A stretch of 64,000 bases of DNA from Gordionus sp. m RMFG-2023. Taxonomy: Eukaryota > Nematomorpha > Gordioida > Chordodea > Parachordodidae. The DNA is taken from NCBI RefSeq assembly GCF_954871325.1, contig NC_088775.1:25211561-25275560 (forward strand), given 5' to 3'. The position numbers and the translations under genes are program-made. The notes below the pieces were generated by a model. The model was not told the DNA's origin, made no database searches, and was given only the letters and a program-made list of their open reading frames with translations. Below, in pieces: positions 11,712-22,762 of this stretch (position 1 is the first letter of the stretch; each line of letters begins with the position of its first letter).

Positions 11712-12425
11712 TATTGAGCAATTTTTCTAAGTTTAAATATATTTTTTATTAAACAAAAAAAAATTTATAAATTAATATTATTACATAAAAAACCTTATTT
11801 ATAAATTAATAATTTAATATTTGAAAACCCGTATTTATAAATTAATAATTTTACATATCTAATTTCATAAAATGAATACAACACTAGTAATAGCTCTTAT
11901 TCATTCCCAATTATTCCAAGAAATTTAAATTTTTCTTTGATTTATCAATCATATAAAAATTTTTTAATAATTAATTATTCTTTAGTTAACAGATGACAAT
12001 GCAAATTCACAAGTACCTTCAATTATATATCGTATTTTATATTTAATTACTAATAGATTACTTTACTTAATTTTTAAATAATATCTAAATTGAATAAAAT
12101 ATTTTAAAAAATTTATATCATTTTCAAAGGTTCAAATATGATAAAATAAAATAAAAAAAATTTTGACTAAGATTTAATAATTATAAGATGAATATTTTTT
12201 AAAATTATTCTACATAAAATATCTTTAACTAAGCTAATAAAGATATGTTAAACAAATTTTTGTATTTTATTATGTAAAAATGTATAAATATGGTATTTAT
12301 AAAATTTTTTTATATGTAAACTTCAAGTGTGGTATTTTTTAAAAAAATTGTTCAATATTTGTATAACATAACTTATAATGTTTAAGTATTACAAATAGAA
12401 AAATATAATAATATAGGGATCGGAG
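11712..12425. other. AT-rich intronic DNA, nothing recognised
   Basis: Long A and T runs with scattered short direct repeats; no ORF or element end identified. Confidence 0.6.
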
Positions 12426-12429
12426 GGTT

Positions 12430-12580
12430 TATGCTATATATAATGGAAGGGAGGGAGCGTCTGATACTATATTTTTCGAGAGAGCCTTAAGTAAAGCAGA
12501 AAAGAATTATTCAGTAATCGAGAAGTTAGCGATGAAGGTGGGGATTAGTTAAGTGTCGAGAATATAGTTGGACTTGCACA
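12430..12580 (+). pseudogene. Fragment of Gypsy-like RNase H (fossil)
   Basis: A ~140-nt piece reads like the RNase H part of Gypsy Pol, with LSKAEKNYSVIEK as the key match (compare AETRYSVIEKEALAV in element A and STEKNYSTIEREALAV in element B). No other pol domain or LTR adjoins it. It is an isolated, broken remnant inside the SART3-like intron. Confidence 0.7.
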
Positions 12581-12919
12581 TTTGTTTTCAATATCTGGTA
12601 AAAAAATATCCCTCTTTCACTTTATAACATATTATTCATTTCATATTTAATTTTAAACAGGAAAAATTATTATAATATTCTGACGATAAAGAACATGCGA
12701 TGAAGTTATTAACGAAATAATATACCCTCACTTAATCTTGATAATGAAAGAATCAAAATGGTAAAATCGCCTACCATTATCAGTTAATACGTGTTACTAT
12801 AGGCATTGGCCTTATATAAAGATAGTATGAATTTAAAAATAATTTCTAACACCCAAAGATAGTTTCAAGTATACATTATTTTGCTTGGTTATTCTAATTA
12901 ATCATAACTCCCCTTTATA

Positions 12920-13074
12920 CAGTGTTGTGATGATTTAATGAAACATATTGACGATTAAATTCAAACCCATTCATATAAAATTATAATATTTACAAAAATT
13001 ACAAATAATATAATTTTATATGAATGGGTTTGAATTAAATCGTCAATATGTTTCATTAAATCATCACAACACTG
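12920..13074. mobile_element. Near-perfect palindromic MITE (foldback), 155 bp
   Basis: Two arms of about 70 nt are almost perfect reverse complements, with a ~20-nt A/T spacer. The element starts CAGTGTTGTGATGATTTAA and ends with its complement ..CATCACAACACTG. The CAGTGTTG ends resemble the hAT element at 48772, but an 8-bp duplication is not clear; TATA flanks both sides. Strong arm identity implies a recent or conserved foldback. A transcript would form a long hairpin. Confidence 0.85.
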
Positions 13075-13380
13075 TATAGTAAGAAAATTAATCTTTCTGC
13101 TATTCTTAAGGTAGAAACTCCTTAGATTATTTTGGGTTACATACTTTTTTATTTCTTTTGATATCTGTTGCGTATTGCTGTTTATTTTTTAATTATATTC
13201 TGAGGGATAAATGCAGAATAACTCCTAAAAGTACCCCCTCTACCTACGAAAAAATGGTAAATTATTTTTTGACCTCATAAATTTTAAAAATAATTTTTAT
13301 TGCATCAATCTTTATATATAATATAAATAAAATGTAAAAAAATATATACTTTAAAAATATTATTTTTAAATTAATCATTT

Positions 13381-13577
13381 AGACAAATTAGGAGAAGAGA
13401 AAGCGAAAGAATTTATAATTTCATCAATATTTAATTGTTTAAATAAAATTTTTTCCATTGATAAAATGGTTAAATTATTAAGAAATGGATCTTTCATGGT
13501 ACTATGAAGTCTTGTTTTAATTAATTTAATTTTACTCATGGCCCTTTCGGCACTCGGCAGACATGAGGTAGTAGGAA
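13381..13577 (-). pseudogene. hAT transposase C-terminal remnant
   Basis: On the minus strand the frame reads PSAERAMSKIKLIKTRLHST then MKDPFLNNLTILSMEKI, the typical hAT dimerisation end (S.AER..SK.K.IKT.LRS.M). Further decayed sequence may extend right to about 14240. No element ends were identified. Confidence 0.75.
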
Positions 13578-14636
13578 TGGTTAATAAATATTTATATTAA
13601 AATTGTTAAATTAGGGAAAGCATAAAAATTTTAAAGTAGACGATAAGGTAAAATAAACGAATAGTTTTTCCAGTTTGAATCATAAGTCTCATAATTCATC
13701 AGAAGAAGCTAAATAATGTATTAGTAAAAATATTTTAATTAAATAAATTATCTCAAAATAATAATTACATCCCCCGTTTTAGCCATCTTATAAATATTTC
13801 GAAACTTCTATTTCTTCAAAAATTTGACTTGAATTTAAATGGTAAAATTCACAGATATCCTCGATATCATCTTTAACAATTCACTTTTCCGCCATTCCCT
13901 AGGTGTAAAAAATGATGTTTAATTTAAAATTCATCATTAAATCTTTCATTAAACTATATAATAATAAAATCAAGTGCAGCATAAAACACACTGATTTTAA
14001 AGCTAAAATAAAATATTATATTTAATGATGAAAGTATATATACCTCTCCTTTTTGGATTGTAATGTTTGAAGTCTAGAGCTTTCTTTATAAGATAAGTAT
14101 AAACAATTAAATATTTAATAAAAAAAAATTACCTTGCTATTCGTCCAATTTTTAGAAATATTTTTAAAAGCTACTATTTCAAAGCTTTTCTTTATATCGC
14201 TAAAATTAAGTCCACCATGTCTTTTTCTAATGCGGTTTGTCCATTATATTATGCCATGTGCAATTATTAATTATGCAATTTTTGGGTATATTTGAAATTA
14301 ATTTGCTAGACATCGACCAAAATTTATTAAAATGTAATAATAAAACCCCTATTTATTATTTAATTAATATGTATTTATGGAATCACGAGGTGTCCGATAT
14401 CATAAGCCAGAAACCACTTGGTTATGGATGGGTGTAGCAAAACAATAAAAGAATTATATTTTTTTAAAAAGTACCACCACTTAAATTTTTAGAATTCATA
14501 ATGAAACAAAAATATACATTATTTTTTATGCGAAAATTTTAATGATTTTCATTTTTTTCTTTTTCATATATAAAATAAAATATATCATTGAAAACATTGT
14601 ACATAAAAATCAATTAACCCAAAAAAATCATAAAAA

Positions 14637-15291
14637 ATGTTTAAAAAAAATCGGCTGCGCTTGTGTGCGTCGTTTTGGTTTTTTTTAAATTTTCTAAAAA
14701 ATGCTTTTATGTTTAATTCAACGAACTTTATGACGGCTTCTAAATGTGAGATTCATATTCTGAAAACAAGGCCCTTGAATCCACTAGATTATCAAGTGTT
14801 CGACTTTAGTTTATGCTATAAGATTTGGACGAATTTGAAAAGAAAATATCAAATGCGTTTGATCAGTGGAAGATTGGATTGTTAAGTGATATTCAAGATA
14901 AATGACCAATTATCCAACTATATTTCTTTAATTATATTTATGTATTTTATGTTTATTTTATTTTATTTTATTGTATTTAAATAAATAGAGATCTCAAAGT
15001 TGTGTTCTGCATTTAACTTGTAATTAGCAAAAAATTGAACACCCGGTAGTCCAAAATAATGAGAAGCAATCAAATCCTTTTTAAATAATTAAGAGTCGAG
15101 TTATCTTTTGTCAAATTTTAGTATTTTTTTTCTTCTCAATTTTCTAAAAAACTACTCAATCAAATTCTAGAATATTTCAGGATATTAAGTTCCACATTCT
15201 TTAACAAAATGCGAATTTAAAAAGAACAAGTGACTTGTTTTAGAATTATAAAGATTTCAAAACGCGACTTTTTTTTGAGCCACCCGGTATA
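14637..15291 (+). mobile_element. mariner-like transposon remnant with 3' TIR
   Basis: The ORF at 14637-14885 includes RPLNPLDYQVFDFSLCYKIW, resembling the mariner/Tc1 motif SPDLNPLDYYVWS with its catalytic end, followed by TNLKRKY. The sequence ends in TTTTTTGAGCCACCCGGTA at 15271-15291, the complement of the TIR at 9116. The ORF is 5'-truncated and the catalytic core upstream is missing, so it is inactive. Confidence 0.65.
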
Positions 15292-15332
15292 ATATTTCAT
15301 GTAAAAAAATTTAAACTTACATACCCGTAAAG

Positions 15333-15594
15333 GAAACCGATCGCGACAAACGAGACAACAAAAAAAGACGGAAAAGCCGCGGCCGAAACGAGAGGAACAA
15401 GAGGCCAGATCGCTCTGATACGCGCGATAAAGGTTATCAAAGAAAATCCGGAAATGACGAAAAAAATCTTTCGGGTGATCTTCGAAACGAAAACCAGCAG
15501 TCGCTAGAAGCCTCTAAAGAGATGCAAGATGAAAAAACTAGAGATGACCCCTCGAACAGCGTTTACAAGAAGAAAGGCTCTAAGGATAGTGATG
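15333..15594 (+). CDS. SART3: SART3-like factor, exon b (basic linker)
   Basis: 262 nt in phase 0, leaving phase 1; acceptor AAAG before 15333 and donor GTAAAG after 15594. It encodes a lysine/arginine-rich, charged segment (NKKRRKSRGRNERNKRPDRS ... NSVYKKKGSKDSDG) without domain fold, matching the nuclear-localisation linker between HAT repeats and RRMs in SART3. Its base composition is clearly richer in G and C than the flanking introns, and no stop occurs in the spliced frame. Confidence 0.75.
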
Positions 15595-15862
15595 GTAAAG
15601 AAATAAATAAAATATTTATTATTGGTTTGTCCTGGCATATAATTCTATTTCCGTTATCTGATATTTTATAGTTTTCGGAGAACTAGAATCGAATAATATT
15701 CCTTGTTTTTCATTTAATAAAAAAAACTAATATACTCTTAAAAATTGTTATTCCTTAAAATGACCACGAATTTTATTATTGGATAATTAATGTATAATTA
15801 TTCGACTCAATTTTTATTTTTTAAATTAAGTTCTTTTTCTTTTTAATATCGTCGACGTATAG

Positions 15863-15987
15863 GTTTCACCATACCCGGAGCGCCATTATCTCGTCCTTAC
15901 GAAAGTCGTGCCATCAAAAAATCATCTGGTCAACTTCCACATCTTCCACAAGATCAAAATTTATTGGCCTCCCAACTCACTCCTCTG
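15863..15987 (+). CDS. SART3: SART3-like factor, exon c (linker)
   Basis: 125 nt, joining phase 1 to phase 0; acceptor ..GTATAG before 15863 and donor GTTTAT after 15987 (a weak donor). It encodes GFTIPGAPLSRPYESRAIKK followed by a Ser/Gln/Leu-rich stretch. This is part of the low-complexity linker before the RRM; no domain is recognised. The intron between exons b and c is short (268 nt), unlike most others in this gene. Confidence 0.65.
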
Positions 15988-16039
15988 GTTTATTACATAT
16001 TTTTTTCTTAATAATACATTATTAGTATTGTCTTACCAG

Positions 16040-17610
16040 TTCGTATATTGATGTTAGTTGTGCAAAGGTAAAAGGTCCAGGGTATAAATTTAACAAGGAC
16101 GAAATAAAGAGATCATTGAAAAAGATTAAAAAGGGAAGGTAGCGGGTTTAACTAGGGTGATATCAGAGATGTTTAAAATGACTTAGGGATTGAATGGTAA
16201 TGAATTTAGCCAATCAAATTGTCATAGAAGGAACTATCCCCGAGGATTCGCGAAGAATAATTATCCCAGTATACAAGGGGAAAGGTGATCCTTTAGACTT
16301 CGAGTCTTACAGAGCTATTAAACTCTTAGAACATGAAATGAGAGTATTTGAGAAGATGTTAGAGAAGCGGATAAGGGAACAAAATAAAATTGATGAAATG
16401 CAATTTGGTTTTACATCAGAGAAAGGCACGACAGATGCAATTTTTATGTGAGACAAATACAGGAGAAGTATCTTGCGAAGGAAAAGAAACTTTATTTGTA
16501 GATTTGGAGAAAGCATTTTTAGGGTCCCGCACGACTTTACTAGATGGGCCTTGAGAAAATCAGGTGTGGAAGAATGGTTGGTTATGGCAGTGATGACAAT
16601 GTATGTGGGAGCATAAACTGCTGTACGGCGGATGGATGATGGAGATAGTGAAAGCTTGAAGTTAAGTTAGGACTTCATCAAGGATCCTTGCTGAGTTCAT
16701 TATTATTTATCTTAGTAATGGATGTAATGGCTAGAGAAATGCGTGAAGGACTTCCCTGGGAGCTATTATATGCAGATGACCTTGTATTAATGGCAAGCAG
16801 TGAGGAATTGATGGATAAAATAAATGGCAGATGCCTATGGAAGCAAAGGGCTTGAAAATGAATGCAACAAAGACAAAGGTGAGGATTGGTGAGGAAAATC
16901 TACAGATGGAGGAATCCGGTAACTGGCCTTGTGCCAGAATTGGGTATCTAATAGATGTAGCGGGAAAAAGGAAAGTTTGATGTTAGCAAGAATGACCTTT
17001 ATTTGTAGAACGTATATAAAAGGGATACATAATTTATAACGAGAAAATAATGGTTTGGATATTGGCAATGGGTTAACCCTGGGAAAAGTGGATAAGTTTT
17101 ATTATTTGTGTGATATACTAAACGTAGATGGTGGTGTAGATTCTGCGGTTGTCATGGGTCAGACAAGTATGGAACAAGTTCAGAGAGATGTCGTCTATTT
17201 TAACATAAAAAACTCTCTGAAGTTAAAGTGGAAAGTTTACATAAGCTGTGTGAGGAGTTGTTTAGTTTATGGCGGCGAAACATAAGCAATGAAAGCGACC
17301 CACAAATCCAAATTAGGAAGAACAGAGATGAGGATGATTAAATAGATGTGTGGGGTATCTCTGAGAGAGAGAAAAACTAGTAAGGAATTGCCAGCAAAAT
17401 TGGGTATAGAAATGATTGGAAGGGTAATGTGACGAAATAGACTAAGATTGTTTGGGCTTGTGGAACGTATGACAAAAGATGACTGGGTAAAGAGATGCAC
17501 CTTGATGGAAATAGGAGGATCAAGACCTAGAGGAAGGCCCGAGATGACGTGGACAAATGTAATAACAGCAGATATGAGATAACGTTACCTTCATTAGTAT
17601 CTAAAAAACG
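16040..17610 (+). mobile_element. RTE/CR1-type LINE relic, RT domain (decayed)
   Basis: Non-LTR reverse transcriptase pieces in several frames. There is a linker near 16075 and a fingers region at 16194 (IIIPVYKGKGDPLDFESYRA ... QFGFTSEKGTTDAIF). GLHQGSLLSSLLFILVMD lies near 16670, the catalytic YADDLVL near 16770, and the tail at 17055-17580 has CVRSCLVYGGET, MCGVSLRER and SRPRGRP. Frame changes and stops are frequent. It lies in the intron between exons c and d, on the gene strand. The family matches the minus-strand relic at 6715-8420. Confidence 0.85.
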
Positions 17611-17619
17611 TCCTATCTC

Positions 17620-18319
17620 TAAAATTACCGAAAATAAATGAAAATAGCATAGCGCTCTATTTTAAACGCTGCTAAGCAATATTTTAAAACTTACATGTCC
17701 TTTAACCTTATGTGAAGAAATAATTAAATGATGAGGGATAAAATTCCAAGAACCATCGAAATTATAATAATTTCGAAGAGACAGGTACCTCTTACTGGCG
17801 CGATTATTTTTTGATCCATGAATTTATGATAAATTTATTTCGACCTACCTTTGATCGAACTCATCGGTTGTATAAGTGTTATCACCGAGCTATTTTTTAA
17901 AAAAAATGTCATGCCAAATTTTTAAATAAAATATAAAACCTTTGACTCATTTCGTAAACTTCTTAACCCAACATTATGATGTCCATTAAATTATGTTTGT
18001 AGTCGACCGACATAAGATTCTCAATGTTGAATTCAAAAATAGTTTTAAAAAACAAACAAACAAAGAATTAATCAAAGCTAGATAGAAAAAGAAATTAGTA
18101 TTTAAAATTATATATTTGGAAAATAATTTTAGCTAAATTCTTACCTAAATAATTATAAATGGGACACATTGTATGCAACAACTGCTTTTAGACTTAATCC
18201 ATTTCCACTTCTTACGTTGCATTTAAAAACGCTTAATGTTAAATGATAGGGGATAAAATTCTCAGTTTTAATTTTTAACATTGCAACCTAAGCTAAGAGT
18301 TAAAGTAGTGGACCAAACC
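17620..18319. other. Intronic AT-rich DNA, nothing recognised
   Basis: No coding potential or element ends found. A block near 17640 (GCATAGCGCTCTATTTTAAACGC) resembles the hAT ends at 48772-50142 and may be a degraded scrap. Confidence 0.5.
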
Positions 18320-18570
18320 TTATAAAATTTTAACGTTCGAAAATAAATATAAAAAATACTTACTTATCTTTAAATAATTGTAAACAAATTAGCTTAAATA
18401 TCGCCGCATATTGAGAGTGACATAAATAACCTTAATTTCTAGAGTTTTAACTTTCGAAAATAAATATAAATAATATATATATATATATCTTTAAATAATT
18501 TATAAAAAAATTAGGTTAAAAATGGCCACATATTGGAATAGAGTGACATACTTAACCGAAATTTCTAAGC
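18320..18570 (+). repeat. Tandem duplication, two ~120-nt units
   Basis: Two adjacent copies share TTCGAAAATAAATATAAA, ATCTTTAAATAATT, a (G)CCACATATTG-like block and GAGTGACATA. Non-coding, intronic. Confidence 0.7.
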
Positions 18571-18759
18571 TAGATTTAATATGAAAAAATAAATGAATTG
18601 GGATTTTAATATAAAAAAATATAGTTTTTCCTGTTTCTTATATTCGCAACTTTGATATAACTCATCATAAATTAAATAAAGTTATGTGAAAAAAATATGT
18701 TATAAAGATTTAATAAATTCATATTTTATCCTCAAAATTCCCGGAAATTTAACATCCCT

Positions 18760-19015
18760 GCATTCTTAAGAGTTTTATGGGAGGGTTTTAACCAAAAAGC
18801 CCGACCACTCTTTTTGAATTTTTTAGCCCACCCGCCCACTTTAAATTCCTTCTAAATAATTTACCCGCCCACCCATTTATCTATAAATTTTGTTTAACCC
18901 ACCCGCTGCGTAATTATCTTAATGGATGGTTTGGTTCTTTTTTTATTTATTTAAATGTATTTATCTTAGAAAACCTTTCGGGTGGGCGGGTTTAAAACCC
19001 GCCAATTGCAGACTT
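18760..19015. repeat. CCCGCCCAC-rich inverted-repeat sequence (probable MITE)
   Basis: GC-rich blocks with CCCGCCCAC and its complement GTGGGCGGG stand out in AT-rich intron DNA. The left end GGAGGGTTTTAACC and the right end TTTAAAACCCGCC are loosely inverted. No target duplication was established, so the family is uncertain. Confidence 0.45.
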
Positions 19016-19093
19016 TTATTTCCTATATTGATTTATATGACTGCGTTAAGAATCATACTTTATAATCTCATAATTATTGTTTTATAAAAAAAG

Positions 19094-19288
19094 ACCCCGC
19101 ACTACATAAATTTTGTGGACGATCTCAAGACCGAAGTTCAACCCGTCAAAACACCAGAAACTTTGGCTATCCCCTTGACCGAAAGCAAGGTCACGATTGA
19201 TTATTCTAAAATTCCCGATAGGACGCTTTTTTTGAGCAATCTTTCGTACAAAACTACTCGGGATCAAATATTCGAGCTCTTTTCCCAG
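19094..19288 (+). CDS. SART3: SART3-like factor, exon d (N-terminal half of the RRM)
   Basis: 195 nt, phase 0 to phase 0, acceptor AAAAAAG before 19094, donor GTAACC after 19288. After a Pro/Thr-rich start it encodes DYSKIPDRTLFLSNLSYKTT then RDQIFELFSQ. LFLSNL is RNP2 of an RNA recognition motif, followed by helix 1. Human SART3 RRM1 starts with TVFVSNLPYS, a close match from memory. The next exon continues directly as FGSIEHIHVV, so splicing rebuilds a normal RRM. Confidence 0.85.
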
Positions 19289-19329
19289 GTAACCTTAAAA
19301 TATAAAACTAGTTGTCAGTAACTTTAAGC

Positions 19330-20089
19330 ATAATAAAGGTTCATTTTTTTAGGAACTAGATGAACAAATTATTATATATTCAAAGCTATGTAATGAATAA
19401 TTATTAATATATAATACAAGCATTGGTGAATGCCCTAACTGGCAAGCGTGAAAATTTGAAGTTATGTCGAAATATTTCAATTTGATTATAAACATGTTTT
19501 TCCTAGTTAGAATATAAGGATGTTTTAAACAGGGAAAAAATTTTCAATTTGAATATGTTTTTCCATCAGTATTTTGAGCAAAAATCTTTGAGGATCAACA
19601 AATATGGAAATTTTTATTTACAAAAATTACTGAAGATCTTGATTTGATATTTTAGGTAAAATTTGATCATATTGTAAAAAATCTTCATTTTTTTGATTTT
19701 CAGAGTTCAAAAATATTATCTTTTAAGATTTTTTATTTTGAGGTTTACGAAACCTTAGTTTTAATAACGATGGTGAATCAAGTCAGGTTTGCGTTTAAGA
19801 TGATATATTACCCTCCTGCCCTAACAGTGCGCAAGTTGCTCCTTATTAGTCAAAAGTGATGGAAGATATTGCATTTTTTGCTCTAATTCAACAAGCTGTT
19901 TGGCAGCATGGAAGGAAATTAATAATGCCCTAATAAATAGAATACTAGCAAAGACTTAATTCCCAATTCAGTTGGAACCAACAGGCCTATCATTTATCAT
20001 TTCTTAACATACGTCCTATAGTCACTAAGACTCCCTAGCATAATGGGAGGCTATTCATGTAGGATTACTTGTGTTTTACGGGGTTTCCA
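19330..20089. other. Intronic DNA without recognised features
   Basis: AT-rich and weakly repetitive; no ORF, TIR or LTR found. Confidence 0.5.
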
Positions 20090-21755
20090 CCAACATAAAA
20101 TACCGATCATATCAATTCAACGAACCATTTATCGTGAAACTTTTATCAGGAATTTTATAGCGAAGGTAATATCACAAAATCATTTTCGCCAATTTTTTCC
20201 TCAAAACATTTATAGCGAATTCATTATCGTGAATTTATTTCCGCGAAAAGAGCGAATACATTTTAGCGAAACTTTTATTGTAAACCCTTTATAGCGAATT
20301 TCCTACCGCGAATGTATTATCGCGCAAGCGCATTATCTCGAAACAATAAATATATATTGCGAATGCATTTATTTAAAGGATAACAACTTAATAAATAATA
20401 TTAATTTACCCATAAAAGTTCCTTAAATCGTCAACGCATGTCATAAAACCCCTTCCCCCCTTCCATATTAAGAAATATATGTGTTAAAAGCTTTTATAAA
20501 ATTTGATCTTCCTTGTGATTTGTAGTGATGGAGAGGATAAAATTTTTATTTGAAATTCATGTCCAGATATTATGTTATAATTTTTACCCCCCCCCCCCGA
20601 TTTACCCTAAAAATATAAAAATGAGTAACAATGTAAACACATCCTTTTATTAGCCTTCATCATTTGAGACCCATGTGGAAAAATATGTAAATATTTTACC
20701 CTGTACCCCCAACCAGCTCTAACTATGAATTAAATATATTTATTTAATTAGGTTTCATTTAATACTATTATGGATATTTATTTTAAAGTAGGTTCCGTCC
20801 CCCTTTCTACCCCTCTTTTTGGGGATTCATTGAAAATTACTAAATAGTTTTAATTCTGAGTAATTAATTGGAAAAAAATCATAAATATTACCTACATGTA
20901 TTTTAAGTTTCAGAATTAATGCTTGCTTTGGCAAACTTTGTTTTTAAGGTTGTCTATTAGATTCAGATTTCTATCAATTTTTTTGAAAATATAACTAATA
21001 TTTTATATCTCAGTAAACAGAAATGATAAAAAAATAGCTATAAAGATCGTAAAATCATAAGATTCAAAGAAAATTTTGAAATTGAAGAAATCCCTTATTT
21101 CACTTATATGTAATTTATTTTCGAATCGCTTTTCAAATGAGTTATGTCATATTTTTTATTAGCTTATAACTCTGTTTTTGGTTGGTAGCTGGCAAAACTG
21201 ATTGATGAATTTATTAATATTAAGTACTCATCAGACAATTAATATTGGCGCAACTCAATCAATTTCGCCAGTAAGAATCAAAGTTTAACTATTGAACGCA
21301 ATGATTAATATATTAATCTTATGTTGTCTCGCTTCCATAATAAGATTTCGAGAAAAACATAGGACAGGATAACAAGAAAATTGTATTCTAATAAAAAATT
21401 TTATGAACCAAATCTTAGTTATCATTATATAAATTTATTAAGGTTTATTTTAAAAATAATATTATTCAATTAATATGATCATAAAATAATAACTATTAGC
21501 AATTATCGCGATACTGACCTTGCCATAATATTTTCGCTAATATATGTTTTGCGAAATAGTTTTCTCTATATTGTCTTCGCGATAATGACTTCTATAAAAC
21601 TTTCGCTGTAATGTATTCGTTTTAAAGGTTTCGATATTAAAAAATCGAAATTGTTTTCGCTAATATGGATTCGCGGTAAATGTTTCGCTATAAAATCCAT
21701 TTTCGATAAACGATTTTCGCGATAAAAGTTTCGCTGAATTATATGGAACCATGAA
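20090..21755. mobile_element. Non-autonomous DNA element with GCGA-rich inverted subterminal arrays
   Basis: Two clusters of short motifs related to TTTATCGCGAA lie at 20100-20380 and 21495-21750, in opposite orientation. Aligned ends are CGTGAAACTTTTATC on the left and GCGAAACTTTTATCGCG as the complement of the right, both followed by ATTTTATAGCGAA. Dozens of GCGA/TCGC words are packed in each cluster, unlike anything nearby. The ~1.1-kb centre is AT-rich and non-coding. It looks like a non-autonomous DNA transposon whose subterminal motifs would bind a transposase supplied elsewhere. The superfamily and target duplication are unresolved. Confidence 0.6.
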
Positions 21756-22092
21756 TTATTATATAGTTTTGATATTTTAATAAATTAAATTTTTATTAAC
21801 CATTTCTTTTAATTTTCGTTTAATTTTTCGAATAATTGTTTTTTGTAAATATTAACATTTATACAGCATTCAGTTTACCTGGAAATAATTTATTTAAACA
21901 ATACCATTAATTCTTATAATTTGAATTAAATTTTAAAGTAAACCAACCTATTTCAAACCGGCGCACTAATTAACACCGATCACTATTAGATTATTTGAAC
22001 CAAAGTTTAGATCCCGCTTCCGCCACTAAGTTTTAAAAAGGAGCTAGCTCCCGCTCCAAAATAAATTTAATATATTTTTAATACACAAAAAG

Positions 22093-22286
22093 TTCGGATC
22101 CATAGAGCACATTCACGTAGTTTCCACCCGAAAAGGTAAATCCAAAGGTTACGCCTACCTAGTTTACGATACAGCCCAATCCACTACCAAAGCCCAAACT
22201 GCGGACCGGATTAAACTGATGAACCGACCGGTTTTCGTGTCTAGATATGGAAAGAAATTCAAGGGATTATCTGGTAACGTTATCCA
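22093..22286 (+). CDS. SART3: SART3-like factor, exon e (C-terminal half of the RRM)
   Basis: 194 nt from phase 0 to phase 2, acceptor AAAAG before 22093, consensus donor GTGAGT after 22286. It encodes FGSIEHIHVVSTRKGKSKGY then AYLVYDTAQS, which contains RNP1 (KGKSKGYAYLVY). Helix 2 follows, then the edge strand NRPVFVSRYGKKFKG. RPVFVS corresponds to RPMFVS at the end of RRM1 in human SART3, so this RRM is most like RRM1. The linker then leads straight to the C-terminal tail: no second RRM is encoded between 22286 and 22576. Confidence 0.87.
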
Positions 22287-22575
22287 GTGAGTTTTTAAAT
22301 GTTTTATTTATAAAAATATTTTTTTTGAACATGCCTCTAGCGATAGGTTTTGACCATTCTAGTATCTCGTATTTTATTTTTTATATATTTTTTTAAAAAA
22401 ATATTTATTCATTCTCCTGTGATTTTTCTTTTAAATTATCTATTATCTTTTTTATATTTCTATTTTTCATCGAAAATATTTTTTTAATTTAAGTTATTGA
22501 TGCCTTTGCATTTTAGTGAAATTGTAACATCTTAGATTTATTTCACTTAATTTAACAAATATCTATAAATAAAAG

Positions 22576-22762
22576 CATCAAATCTTCACAACCATTGCCA
22601 ACGTTAACAGAGGATCCATCATCATCTTCTCAATTTCACGATTCTCCAAAGAAAAAATTGGATTTAGGAGTTTCTAGCGTCTTCTTGCCCAGACAAATTA
22701 AACTACTTTCTGTTCGCGATATGGAAAAACCCGCAAACAACGAATCAAAAATGTCTGATTGA
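22576..22762 (+). CDS. SART3: SART3-like factor, last exon (LSm-contact tail)
   Basis: 187 nt including the stop, entered in phase 2; acceptor ATAAAAG before 22576. It encodes a Ser/Pro-rich stretch, then GVSSVFLPRQIK and ..NNESKMSD before TGA at 22760-22762. Human SART3 ends ..LSLLPRALQ .. KMSNADFAKLFLRK; SVFLPRQIK and SKMSD fit that pattern and support the identity. This tail contacts the LSm2-8 ring on U6 snRNA in the family. Directly after the TGA the same frame continues FFLKK then TAA, resembling the missing last residues. Confidence 0.8.

Noticed and set aside
9116-15291. One giant mariner between the matching TIRs
   Set aside because: After removing the recognised insertions the remainder is still several kb, too long for mariner; two copies are equally likely.
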